From Streptomyces lucensis JCM 4490 (GTDB taxonomy: Bacteria; Actinomycetota; Actinomycetes; Streptomycetales; Streptomycetaceae), in assembly GCF_014650035.1 (NCBI RefSeq), contig NZ_BMUE01000007.1, forward strand, positions 124,001 through 188,000: DNA of 64,000 bases. The letters run 5' to 3'. The stretch's first letter is position 1. Every line of letters starts with the position of its first letter. A program made the position numbers and the translations under genes. Of this stretch, positions 8,784 to 16,652 are shown piece by piece. Under the pieces are notes generated by a model. The model searched no databases. It was not told the DNA's origin and saw only the letters and a program-made list of their open reading frames with translations.

Positions 8784-9239
8784 ATGGGGGGTCTGTCCGA
8801 TGTGGGCCGGTTCGTATGTGATCGCTGCGGTGACGCAGGCGCCACCGTGCGCGAGCGAGGACGGATCGACCTCATGGCCGAGCTGTGCGACGCGTGCTGG
8901 GACCGCTTCGCCAATGAGATGGCCGAGGCCGACGGGGCAACAGCTGCCCCGAGGCCCGATCCCGGCCCCGACGACGTGTCGTGGATCGAACCGCCCACCT
9001 GCCCCAGATGCGGAGCGATGGTCCGCGTGTATCCCACCAACTATGACCGGTGGGTGAGCCTCGCCACGACAGAACTGCCCGCCAAGGACGTGCCGGAGCC
9101 CTTCCGGTGGCGTCTGGCGAAGTTTCCGGGTCGATCCCGAGTCACCACCGAGATCGTGGCTGTCCGGGTCAGAGGAGTCGATCCGCTGCCGAGCGAGCCC
9201 GTCGTGCCGGCCCACCTCATGATGTGCGTCATGGACTGA
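8784..9239 (+). CDS. zinc-ribbon protein of unknown function
   Basis: A 151-residue cytoplasmic protein. The N-terminus has CDRCG and CDAC (residues about 12-40) and a central CPRCG, so one or two zinc sites are likely. The middle region, with YDRWVSLATTELPAKDVPEPFRWRL, resembles a small Streptomyces family (I believe DUF6083-like, not checked). There is no signal peptide or membrane segment. It starts at ATG 8784 with GGAG only 3 nt upstream, so the ribosome site is poor and the start is somewhat uncertain. It stands alone between the AHSA1 gene and a secreted-protein gene. Confidence 0.65.
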   Translation: MGGLSDVGRFVCDRCGDAGATVRERGRIDLMAELCDACWDRFANEMAEADGATAAPRPDPGPDDVSWIEPPTCPRCGAMVRVYPTNYDRWVSLATTELPAKDVPEPFRWRLAKFPGRSRVTTEIVAVRVRGVDPLPSEPVVPAHLMMCVMD

Positions 9240-9447
9240 GGCGAGTCCCGGTCGAGGTCGACGTTCCGGTCGAACCGGGTGATGCGGGTTGGGGTGCGCT
9301 GTTAGTGGCCCGTTGACGGGTTGTTGTGCGGACCGGCGAGGGTGGTTCCCGACCAGCAGGACCGCCTCGTACGGGGGGCGGACACAACCCGGTCGGGCGT
9401 GCACGCGAGCAGGGCCGGCCGTACCGAGTCCATGAGGAGTGAGTCAC

Positions 9448-9915
9448 TTGAGCCTGGGGACCATGAGCAGGAATCTGCGCACGCGGGTACTGCCCGGCGC
9501 GGCCATGGTGTTCGCCGCCCTGATGATCAGCACCGACCCGGCCGCGGCTGCCGGCCTGCCGTGCAGCGGGTACGCGTGTGACGGCTACGACCCGGGCGGC
9601 GTCAGCTGGGACTCCGGCCCGGACACCGACGCCACCGCGACCGTGACCGACTTCGCCACGGTGGAGCTGCGGTCGGGCAAGAAGGACGGCAGGTGGTACG
9701 GCTGGGCTCGTACGGCCACTCGCTACTACAAGTACGGCGTGTGGATCGACCGTTCCACGGACGGCGGCCGCACCTGGGACGGCCTTCGCGGTTACCAGCA
9801 CCGCGATGGCGGCGAGGCCTACACGCCCATGTCGTACTGGCCGGACGGCACGTGGCTGCGCGCCTGCGTGAACGTCGAGGGCAACGGGCTGCAGTGCACC
9901 AAGTGGGTCAGCTGA
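9448..9915 (+). CDS. small secreted protein of unknown function
   Basis: A protein of about 155 residues with a signal peptide (RNLRTRVLPGAAMVFAALM, cleavage near AAAA-GLPCSG). The mature part is rich in Trp, Tyr and Gly (KKDGRWYGWARTATRYYKYG, WPDGTWLRACVNVEG) with four Cys, suggesting a small disulfide-stabilised beta domain. TTG 9448 is preferred because GAGGAG (9434-9439) is 8 nt upstream; GTG 9439 overlaps that site and ATG 9463 has it too far away. A very long perfect hairpin lies downstream at 10066-10128. No family is recognised. Confidence 0.7.
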   Translation: MSLGTMSRNLRTRVLPGAAMVFAALMISTDPAAAAGLPCSGYACDGYDPGGVSWDSGPDTDATATVTDFATVELRSGKKDGRWYGWARTATRYYKYGVWIDRSTDGGRTWDGLRGYQHRDGGEAYTPMSYWPDGTWLRACVNVEGNGLQCTKWVS

Positions 9916-10065
9916 CGACAGGAGTCACCCGGCTGACACCGCACCACCCGGCCCGCGCCTCGTAGCCGTCCTACCTGCGGGGGAGACCCTCGTCTCGTGG
10001 ATCACCCGTGCGGCGACGGGCAGGGTCGGGGCAGGGTCCCGGATGACCCGTGTTCACGCAGACCG

Positions 10066-10128
10066 GCGCTGCCGTCACCGGTGGCACAGGCGGCATCGCG
10101 GCTGACATGCCACCGGTGACGGCAGCGC
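10066..10128. terminator. perfect 21-bp stem with 21-nt loop, shared by convergent genes
   Basis: Arms 10066-10086 and 10108-10128 are exact reverse complements (begin GCGCTGCCGTCACC, end GGTGACGGCAGCGC) around a 21-nt loop. It lies between the secreted-protein gene (+, ends 9915) and the GNAT gene (-, ends 10147), only 19 nt past the GNAT stop. Most simply a bidirectional terminator, although there is no U-tract and the stem is unusually long. Confidence 0.75.
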
Positions 10129-10146
10129 GCCAGGCCCGCCCCTGGC

Positions 10147-10611
10147 TCAGAGTGCCTTGGTCATGAAGGCGCTGTTGGGATCGGGCTGGTAGCCGGCGAA
10201 AGGCGCGCAGTAGCCGAACCCGAACTTCTCGTAGAGCTTCCTGGCGGGCAGGAAGAAGTCGGCCGTGCCGGTCTCCAGACTCAGCCGGGTGAAGCCGAGG
10301 CGCTCGGCCTCGGTGAGAATGTGCCGCAGCAACCGGGAGGCGATTCCGCTGCGGGTGCGCGTCGGCGCGGTACGCATCGACTTCAGCTCGGCATGGCGAG
10401 CGTCCAGTCGTATGATCGCGCCGCAGCCTACGACGGCGTCGCCCTCCCGCGCCGACCAGAAGGTGACCTCCGGGCGGCGAAGTCCCTCGAGGTCGAGAGC
10501 GTGCTTGCTCTCCAGCGGTGTGAGGGACCGCATCTGCTGGACGTGCTCGGCGAGGAACCGGGCGATCTGGGGGCCGGACAGGTCGTCCTGAGCGATTCTC
10601 ATCGTGCCCAT
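10147..10611 (-). CDS. GNAT-family N-acetyltransferase
   Basis: Acetyl-CoA-dependent acetyltransferase of 154 residues. The GNAT core is visible: GDAVVGCGAIIRLDARHAELKSMR (beta3-beta4, residues about 57-80), the acetyl-CoA loop TRTRSGIASRLLRHILTEA and the motif B region FFLPARKLYEKFGFGYCAPF. Start at 10611 is supported by GGAGGT (10617-10622 on the minus strand); the frame stays open to 11016 but that part is low-complexity and has no recognisable domain. The substrate is unknown. Confidence 0.85.
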   Translation of the reverse strand: MGTMRIAQDDLSGPQIARFLAEHVQQMRSLTPLESKHALDLEGLRRPEVTFWSAREGDAVVGCGAIIRLDARHAELKSMRTAPTRTRSGIASRLLRHILTEAERLGFTRLSLETGTADFFLPARKLYEKFGFGYCAPFAGYQPDPNSAFMTKAL

Positions 10612-11226
10612 CCATACCTCCGACGCCGAGACCACAAGTGTCGCGACACTGTAAGCGGCCTCCGGCTGCAGCCCGCCACCGGGTCGCTCGACGAGCTCAC
10701 TCCGGCGGCTGATCCCGCCCGCTGCCCACCGCGACGCCGTCGCGGCAATGACCAGTCCGGTGCGCGCCTTGATCGCAGTGTCCGATGTCGCCACGGCCGG
10801 GAGTCGCAAGGACCGGGCCTCGGCCAGCCGGACCGCGATTGGCCGACCGGTGCCGGCAACCGGAATCCTGGTTGCCGCATCCTCCGATGTCAGGACGGTG
10901 TCACCGCAAAGGGCGCCGCCCGTACGGCCGGCACGCCTTGGCCGGAAAGGCCTTCCCCTGCCCGAGCAGCGCGTCGCGCATACCCCGTCTCGTGCAGAAC
11001 ATGACAGGCCGCTCACAGCTCGTGAACCGTGAGGCGGATGTGACGGGAGGGACGATACCCAGGTGAGCTCTGATGACTCGTGGACACCGTTGCGGCGGGA
11101 AGAACCGCACGTCTAGCTTTGTGCACTGCGTCGGCGCCCTCCCGATGGTGTGGCTGCGCCGGCTCAGGTACCAGGCGGGACAACCCCGCGTTCCTCGACG
11201 GCACTCAGCGACGAAGGGATATGACG
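10612..11226. other. gene-free stretch upstream of lasso precursor
   Basis: About 610 bp between the divergent GNAT and lasso genes. I see no convincing gene. TTGCGG (11090-11095) and TAGCTT (11114-11119, 18-nt spacing) form a weak promoter candidate for the lasso operon, leaving a leader of about 105 nt. Confidence 0.35.
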
Positions 11227-11334
11227 ATGGCCTACGAGCGTCCCACTCTCACCAAGGTCGGCGACTTCCAGAAGGTCACGGGCCTGGCCGGGACGGGCAG
11301 CCCCGACCTGCTGGGCGGCCACAGCCTGCTCTGA
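11227..11334 (+). CDS. lasso peptide precursor (lagmysin-like)
   Basis: Ribosomally made precursor of 35 residues. The leader MAYERPTLTKVGDFQKVTG carries the lasso leader pattern YxxPxLxxxGxF and the conserved Thr at position -2. Cleavage after TG leaves the core LAGTGSPDLLGGHSLL: Leu1 can form a macrolactam with Asp8, giving an 8-residue ring and an 8-residue loop/tail. There are no Cys, so it is a class II lasso peptide. From memory the core differs from lagmysin at one position (Gln4 to Thr), which was not checked. ATG 11227 has AAGGGAT 7 nt upstream; ATG 11221 is too close to that site. Cyclase, RRE and peptidase genes follow on the same strand. Confidence 0.93.
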   Translation: MAYERPTLTKVGDFQKVTGLAGTGSPDLLGGHSLL

Positions 11335-11467
11335 CCTCCCCTGACCTTCCCTGCGCTTGGCATGAGCACGTAATTCGCGGGTTGGTCGAGCACTTGGGCG
11401 GCACCGCCGGTGCCGCCCACACGCTTGACCGCACACGCCGACCATCCCCGACCGGAAGGACCCGCCC

Positions 11468-13339
11468 ATGGTGACCGGCCCGTCGTCCACCTCCGGGGCC
11501 TGCTGGTTCCTGGTCCTCCCGGACACCGATGCCGTCGCGGCCGTCGCCGCGCGAGCCCGGTCGTGCGGGACCCAGGAGATCCCGCACGCGTCCGGAAGGC
11601 CCTGGCTGGTCGGCCGCTGGCCGGGCCACGCCCTGACGGCAGCGGCGTGCGGACCTGCCCGGCTGGCTGTGCTCGGACAGCACTCGGTGACCGAGGAGGA
11701 AGCGGCACGCGCGGCCTGCGCCGGCTCGCCCGAGGCCGCCGACGCGTATGCGAGGAGGTGGCCCGGCAGCCACCACGTGATCGCCGGTCTCAACGGCAGG
11801 ACGCTGGTCCGTGGCACCGTCACCGGCGTCCGCAGCGTCTTCGTCGCCCAGGTGCCCGGCGCCGGCGGCGCTCACCTCGTCTCCGACCGTGCCGATGTCC
11901 TGGCCGGCCTGACGGGCGCGGATCTGGACGAGGGCCGTCTGGCCGTGCACCTGCTGAGCCCCGGCATACTGCACCCGCTGACCACCTGGACGGTCTGGCG
12001 CGGCGTCGACGTCGTGCCCGGCGACCGGCGCGTCCTGCTCGACCGCGAGGGTCGGCTCCGTACGAGCCGCTGCTGGAGCCCACCGACGGCCGAACTGCCG
12101 CTCGCCGAAGGCGCCCGGCTGGTCCGGGAGCGGCTCGCCGACGCGGTCGCCGTACGGATCACAGGCCGCGATCTGGTCAGTGCCGATCTGGGCGGCGTCG
12201 ACTCGACCGCTGTGGTCGCCACCGCCGCCCGAACCGGCGCGAAGACCGTCGCCTACACCGCCGCCGTCCACGACGTCCTCGGCGACGACGTCGCCCATGC
12301 GCGCCGCACGGTGGAGGCGCTGGACACGGTGGAGCACCATGTGGTGCCCGCGACAGCCGTGCCCCTGACCTTCGACCGCGTCGACGCGCTCGACGACGAC
12401 CTCGACACCCCATCGCTGTACGCGGTCAACCGCCATCGGCGGATGCACATCATCGAGCGGGCCGCGGAGCGCGGCTCGCCCCTGCACCTGAGCGGAATGG
12501 GCGGCGACGAACTGTTCAGCGGTGCCTCGGCACACGTCCACGGCCTGCTGCCCCGCCATCCCCGAACGGCTTGGCGGCTCGCCCGGGGCTTCACCTCCCG
12601 GCACCGTTGGTCCCGCCGCACGGCCGCGGCCCAGCTCCTGGACCGCCGCCCGTACGGCTCCTGGCTGGCCCGGGTCGCGCACGACCTCACCCTCCCGCAA
12701 CCCCCCATGTCCGTCCCGCTCTTCACCTGGGGAACCCCGCCGCGACTTCCTCCATGGGCCACCGAACCGGCCGTCGAGGCCGTGCGCACGCTGATCCACG
12801 AGCAGGTCCAGGACGCGGAGCCGCTCTGCCCCGGCCACGGAGGGCACCGGGAGCTGGCCACGCTGCGCACCCTGGCCCGATTCGCACGCCACGTGCAGCA
12901 GATGTCCGAACCACTCGGGGTGGACTTCGCCGCGCCCTACTACGACGACCTGCTCGTCGAGGCCGCCCTCGCCGTCCGCCCCGGCGAGCGGGTGACGCCG
13001 TGGCGGTACAAGCCGCTGATCGGGGAGGCCATGCGGGACGTCGTGCCCGAGGCCGTCCGGCACCGGACCACCAAGGCGCACGCCGCCTTGGAGGAGGAGA
13101 CCGGGCTGCGCCGCCACCGCTCCGCACTGCTCGCACTCTGGGAGGGCTCCCGGTTGCGCGAGCTGGGACTCGTCGACGTGGCGGCACTGCGTGACTGGTG
13201 CGTTCGGCCGCTCGCCGCCGACCTGGAAAGCGCGCTGCTGCATCCGACGGTCGGCTGCGAGGTGTGGCTGCGCACACGTGAACGAAGCCGCGGGCCGCTG
13301 CGGCCGACGGAAACCGACACAGGAGGTACCCCGGCATGA
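11468..13339 (+). CDS. lasso peptide macrolactam synthetase (asparagine synthetase-like, C protein)
   Basis: ATP-dependent cyclase of 623 residues that adenylates the side-chain carboxylate of Asp8 and joins it to the N-terminus of the core. The N-terminal half resembles the glutaminase domain of AsnB but lacks the catalytic Cys2 (starts MVTGPSSTSG). The synthetase half has the PP-loop region DLGGVDSTAVVATAA near residue 238 and the later HLSGMGGDELFSG motif typical of AsnB and lasso C proteins. The usual SGGxDS reads LGGVDS here. GGAAGGA (11455-11461) supports the ATG at 11468. Its stop overlaps the start of the RRE gene (ATGA). Confidence 0.93.
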   Translation: MVTGPSSTSGACWFLVLPDTDAVAAVAARARSCGTQEIPHASGRPWLVGRWPGHALTAAACGPARLAVLGQHSVTEEEAARAACAGSPEAADAYARRWPGSHHVIAGLNGRTLVRGTVTGVRSVFVAQVPGAGGAHLVSDRADVLAGLTGADLDEGRLAVHLLSPGILHPLTTWTVWRGVDVVPGDRRVLLDREGRLRTSRCWSPPTAELPLAEGARLVRERLADAVAVRITGRDLVSADLGGVDSTAVVATAARTGAKTVAYTAAVHDVLGDDVAHARRTVEALDTVEHHVVPATAVPLTFDRVDALDDDLDTPSLYAVNRHRRMHIIERAAERGSPLHLSGMGGDELFSGASAHVHGLLPRHPRTAWRLARGFTSRHRWSRRTAAAQLLDRRPYGSWLARVAHDLTLPQPPMSVPLFTWGTPPRLPPWATEPAVEAVRTLIHEQVQDAEPLCPGHGGHRELATLRTLARFARHVQQMSEPLGVDFAAPYYDDLLVEAALAVRPGERVTPWRYKPLIGEAMRDVVPEAVRHRTTKAHAALEEETGLRRHRSALLALWEGSRLRELGLVDVAALRDWCVRPLAADLESALLHPTVGCEVWLRTRERSRGPLRPTETDTGGTPA

Positions 13340-13593
13340 CGGTGAATCTGCGCTCCGGAGTGGTGACGGCCGACACCGAGTACGGCATGGCACTGCTCGA
13401 CCAGAACAGCGGCGAGTACTTCACCCTCAACCCCACCGCCGCGCTGATCGTGCGGACCCTGCTGGACGGCACGAGCGAGGAGCAGGCGGTGACGGCGCTC
13501 ACCGATCGGTACGACGTGAGCGCCCAGCAGGTCGAGGAGGACATCGCCCGCATCCTTCGGGAACTGCGCGCCGCGAAGCTTCTGGCCGCCTGA
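13336..13593 (+). CDS. lasso RRE protein (PqqD-like, B1)
   Basis: An 85-residue PqqD-fold RiPP recognition element that binds the leader peptide and delivers it to the peptidase and cyclase. Characteristic segments are YGMALLDQNSGEYFTLNPTA, with the aromatic Y/F and N typical of lasso B1 proteins, and the terminal helix EEDIARILRELRAAKLL. It overlaps the cyclase stop by 4 nt (ATGA) and has AGGAGGT at 13321-13327, so the two are translationally coupled. Separate B1 and B2 genes are usual in actinobacterial lasso clusters. Confidence 0.92.
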   Translation: MTVNLRSGVVTADTEYGMALLDQNSGEYFTLNPTAALIVRTLLDGTSEEQAVTALTDRYDVSAQQVEEDIARILRELRAAKLLAA

Positions 13594-13683
13594 CCTCTGG
13601 TCCGGAGCACCGCCGCCGAACCCCGTTACCTCACCGCCCCGGGCCCCGCCCCGGCCCGCCCTCGTCACGGAGGCATCGCCACA

Positions 13684-14100
13684 GTGTCCACCTCGCAAGT
13701 CGTCCCGCACGACCCCCGGTCGGTGCCCCTCGGTCCGCGGCTGGTGACCCGGCTGGCCGTCGGCTGCGCCCATCTGCTCGCCCGGCAGCCCCCCGCCCGT
13801 ATCCGCAGGGTCCTGCTGAGGCTGCGCCCGGGAGCCCGGCTCGCGACCCTCGACGAAGCCGCCCGGGCGCGGGAGACCGTCCTCGCCGTCAGTCTGGCCG
13901 CCGGCGGTCAGCAGGGTTGCCTACCGCGTTCCCTGGCCACCGTGCTGCTGTGCCGACTGCGAGGTCAGTGGCCCACCTGGTGTGTCGGCGTCCGCACGCA
14001 GCCGCCGTTCGCCGCGCACGCCTGGGTGGAGGCGGACGGTGTCCTGGTCGGCGAAGGCGCGCCCGCCGACTACTTCCAGCGGTTCATCAAGGTGGACTGA
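13684..14100 (+). CDS. lasso leader peptidase (transglutaminase-like, B2)
   Basis: Cysteine protease of 138 residues with a transglutaminase-like fold that removes the leader after the Thr-Gly of the precursor. The catalytic triad is visible: Cys79 (QQGCLPRSLA), His112 (AAHAWVEADG) and Asp118. GTG at 13684 is preceded by GGAGG. The gene lies 90 nt after the RRE gene, still in the same direction. No lasso ABC transporter follows; transcription converges on a lipoprotein gene through a hairpin at 14179-14216. Confidence 0.92.
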   Translation: MSTSQVVPHDPRSVPLGPRLVTRLAVGCAHLLARQPPARIRRVLLRLRPGARLATLDEAARARETVLAVSLAAGGQQGCLPRSLATVLLCRLRGQWPTWCVGVRTQPPFAAHAWVEADGVLVGEGAPADYFQRFIKVD

Positions 14101-14178
14101 GCGGCAGCGCGTCGCTGCGGCTCCTCACTGCCCCTTCCGGGGCATCGGCAGCGTCCGGGTGAGCGCCGGCCGCCGGCC

Positions 14179-14216
14179 GGCCTCGCCCCTCCCGGGCGCC
14201 CCGGAGGGGCGAGGCC
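14179..14216. terminator. 14-bp hairpin between lasso operon and lipoprotein gene
   Basis: GGCCTCGCCCCTCC (14179-14192) pairs perfectly with GGAGGGGCGAGGCC (14203-14216) across a 10-nt loop. It lies 8 nt beyond the lipoprotein stop (-) and 79 nt beyond the lasso B2 stop (+), so it can serve both directions. Confidence 0.75.
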
Positions 14217-14223
14217 AGCGGTG

Positions 14224-14994
14224 TCAGCCCTTGAGCTTCTCCGGATCCATGACCTCACCGGCCGGTGGGGGTGTGACCGTAACGGGCTTGTTGAACGCGG
14301 AGAAGTCGAAGGAGCCGGGTTCCTTGCCGCCCTTGACCGTCATCCTGAGCGCATAGGGCTCGCCCTTGGCGGCAACGAGGAGGGTCTGGGTCGCGGCGCC
14401 GTCCTTGCCCGTGAGGGTCACGGCGGGCGTTCCGTTGACCTCGGTGTCCGCCTTCCTGGTCAGGTGGCTCTCCTTCTTGTCCTTCTCGAACATCGTGTCG
14501 ATGTCACAGAAGGGGAACTTGTCCTCCTTCTTCGCATCCTGCGCCGGCATCTTGAACCAGCGTCCCTTGAGCATCTGGATGAGGGCATCCGTGTCCTCGG
14601 ACGAGGAACCGTCCTTGCTGCCCATCTGCTGCCAGAACTTCTCGTCACCCTTCATGTAGGCGGCGTCGCCGATCTGACGGATCTCGGCGGACGCACCCCC
14701 GGTGGTGAAGGTTCCCTGGCAGTCGCCCGCTTTGGCGACGGAGAAATCGAAGGTCATGTGCTGGCCGTCGGTGGTCATGGTGCCGGCGACCTTGAACGAA
14801 TCCAGCTTCGTCATGGCCACGCGGGCCTTCTCGGAGATCTGATTGGCAGTCAGCCCCTTGAACGCCTCCGCCGTGGTGGAGCCGGAGCCGTCCGTCTCCT
14901 TGGTGTCCGTCTTCTTGTCGGTGCCGCATGCGGTAAGGGCCATCACCGTCGTCACGCACAGAGTCGCCGTGGCCATGAGAGTTCGTTTTGTCAT
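14224..14994 (-). CDS. secreted lipoprotein, LppX/LprG-like fold likely
   Basis: A 256-residue lipoprotein anchored outside the membrane. The signal sequence ends in the lipobox LTAC with Cys at about residue 23, followed by a charged linker (GTDKKTDTKETDGSGS). The mature part (DSFKVAGTMTTDGQHMTFDF, GTFTTGGASAEIRQIGDAAY) looks like the LppX_LprAFG-type half-barrel found in actinobacterial lipoproteins, but this is recognition by pattern only. Start at 14994 is supported by AAGGGGAAA upstream; the frame is open to 15048. No link to the lasso operon other than proximity. Confidence 0.8.
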   Translation of the reverse strand: MTKRTLMATATLCVTTVMALTACGTDKKTDTKETDGSGSTTAEAFKGLTANQISEKARVAMTKLDSFKVAGTMTTDGQHMTFDFSVAKAGDCQGTFTTGGASAEIRQIGDAAYMKGDEKFWQQMGSKDGSSSEDTDALIQMLKGRWFKMPAQDAKKEDKFPFCDIDTMFEKDKKESHLTRKADTEVNGTPAVTLTGKDGAATQTLLVAAKGEPYALRMTVKGGKEPGSFDFSAFNKPVTVTPPPAGEVMDPEKLKG

Positions 14995-15140
14995 TTTAAG
15001 TTTCCCCTTCAACAGACCGTCTGCTGATCCGACTCGGGAAAGGCGCAAAGGGATGCGATGAGCGGAACGTGATCCTCCTCACTTCACACATCCCACACCC
15101 CTGTCATAGGGACCCGGTGCGCCTGCCACGCGCGAGCTCT

Positions 15141-16652
15141 TCAGGCGAACCAGTCGGGGTGGCGCTTGCGGAGGTCGACCATGGCTGCGACGAAGTCATT
15201 GAGGGCGTCGCGCATCAGCTCTCCGTAGAACCCCTCGAACACCGCCTTCTGAGGGCCGAAGCGGACCGTGGTGGTGACCACTTCCGTCTCCCCGCCCCAC
15301 CCCGCTTGGTCGTTGCTGCCCGACCAGGTCTCCCACCGGCTCGTGGAGGAGACCGAGAGCGATGACAACTCCCGGTACGGAATCCGCAGCAGGTGTGTCG
15401 CGTCGAGCACGCACAGATGTGTGCTCGTATAGGCCACCGCCCACCGCGAGTCCACGGTGCGGCCCGTCCTGACGTGTCCGACCAGCCGCTCCCAGCCGAC
15501 GACTTGGCACCGTTCCCGCAGCCTGGTGACTCCGCGCCCCCCGAGCGTGCCCTCGTCGATGAGGGCGACACGCTGCTCCCGCAGCAGTCGACTCAACGCG
15601 ATCTCGAAGTCGGCGGGTTCGACGAGGTGGCGCAGGATGTGGGCGTCCACCTGCTGCTTGTCGTAGCCGATATCCCTTTTGCCCGACACCTCGGGGAAGA
15701 AGGGCGGCTGGACCGGCATGGTTCGCCGAGGGTCCGAGATGAGGTCGATGACCTGCCTGAGGTGGTTCATGACCTCGCCGATGTCGTATCCGGAACCCTT
15801 CACCGGGTCGAACGGGTAGTCCGTCGAGGGCGTGACCGCGACCGGTTCGTGGGCAGTCGCGGTGACCGGCTCGACCGCGGCGGGACGGTTCGGTCTGGGC
15901 CCCGCCGGATTGAAGGCGACGACGAGGTCGCCGATCGCGCTGTTGACGCTGAGGGTCGGCGTCTGATCGGGCAGGATCCGCCTGACGCGGTCGCAGACGT
16001 CCCGGTAGAACTCCTCGGCACCGACGTGACCGTCGCCGTCCCGGTCGCCCGTGCCGTGGCGCAGCGACTGCACCACAGCCGTGGTGAAGACCGACGGCTT
16101 GGCCCCGTCTCGGCTGCGCTCACCGTCCTCGTAGCTGTACTGCAGCGAGGTCGAGGAGGTGATGATGAAGCGGCCGCGGCCTCCCAGGTTGCCCGCCACG
16201 TCGACGGCATGCTCGCCCGCGCGCGTGCGCATGCCCTTGACGAACGCGCCGCTGTAGCAGCAGTCGAGGAGCAGGATGATCTGCTGCGACGCGCTCTGCT
16301 CCATGCGGTCGTTGAGGAAGTCGGCGTCGACCGAGCTTGCTTCCAGCGTGTCGACCTCCGTGTCCCGGGCGGCGAAGTGCAGCCGGCCCCGGGAGTCCTT
16401 GCGGCCGTGGCAGGAGAGATGGAGCAGCAGAAGGTCCTCGGGGGCCGCCGCGGTGAAGAAGCGCTGCACGCCCCGGGCCACTTCGTCGCGCGTCCGGTCC
16501 TTGAGGACGTCGACCGCGAAGCCCCCGATCGCCCCGTCCTTCAGAACCTCGGAGAGGGCCATCGCGTCCGCGTCCGCCCCGGGCAGATGCTCCAGTCGCG
16601 GATCGTCGTAGCGCGAGGTCGTCACGACGAGAGCCCGCCTAGCCACGGTCAC
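15141..16652 (-). CDS. caspase-like (C14) protease with C-terminal repeat and tail domains
   Basis: A 503-residue protein. Residues 1-235 form a caspase/metacaspase domain with the dyad His82 (LSCHG) and Cys132 (DCCYSG); YDD and the HFAARDTEV stretch complete the fold. A linker with Pro/Thr runs to about 280. Two short DivIVA-like motifs follow (GSGYDIGEVMNHLRQV and IGYDKQQVDAHILRHLV). The last 150 residues (LVGHVRTGRTVDSRWAVAY, LLRIPYRELSSLSV, VRFGPQKAVFEG) look like a PH/GRAM-type beta domain, which I cannot name with certainty. The gene overlaps the upstream EACC1 gene by 14 nt, so they are coupled. Caspase effectors of this type act in Streptomyces conflict or cell-death systems (inference for this copy). 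Confidence 0.88.
   Translation of the reverse strand: MTVARRALVVTTSRYDDPRLEHLPGADADAMALSEVLKDGAIGGFAVDVLKDRTRDEVARGVQRFFTAAAPEDLLLLHLSCHGRKDSRGRLHFAARDTEVDTLEASSVDADFLNDRMEQSASQQIILLLDCCYSGAFVKGMRTRAGEHAVDVAGNLGGRGRFIITSSTSLQYSYEDGERSRDGAKPSVFTTAVVQSLRHGTGDRDGDGHVGAEEFYRDVCDRVRRILPDQTPTLSVNSAIGDLVVAFNPAGPRPNRPAAVEPVTATAHEPVAVTPSTDYPFDPVKGSGYDIGEVMNHLRQVIDLISDPRRTMPVQPPFFPEVSGKRDIGYDKQQVDAHILRHLVEPADFEIALSRLLREQRVALIDEGTLGGRGVTRLRERCQVVGWERLVGHVRTGRTVDSRWAVAYTSTHLCVLDATHLLRIPYRELSSLSVSSTSRWETWSGSNDQAGWGGETEVVTTTVRFGPQKAVFEGFYGELMRDALNDFVAAMVDLRKRHPDWFA

Noticed and set aside
10612..11016. Upstream extension of the GNAT frame on the minus strand
   Set aside because: A strong ribosome site supports the internal start at 10611 and the extension has no domain.
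11276..13393. Minus-strand frame of 705 codons over the lasso cyclase
   Set aside because: Opposite-strand shadow caused by high GC third positions; the plus-strand cyclase has clear AsnB motifs.
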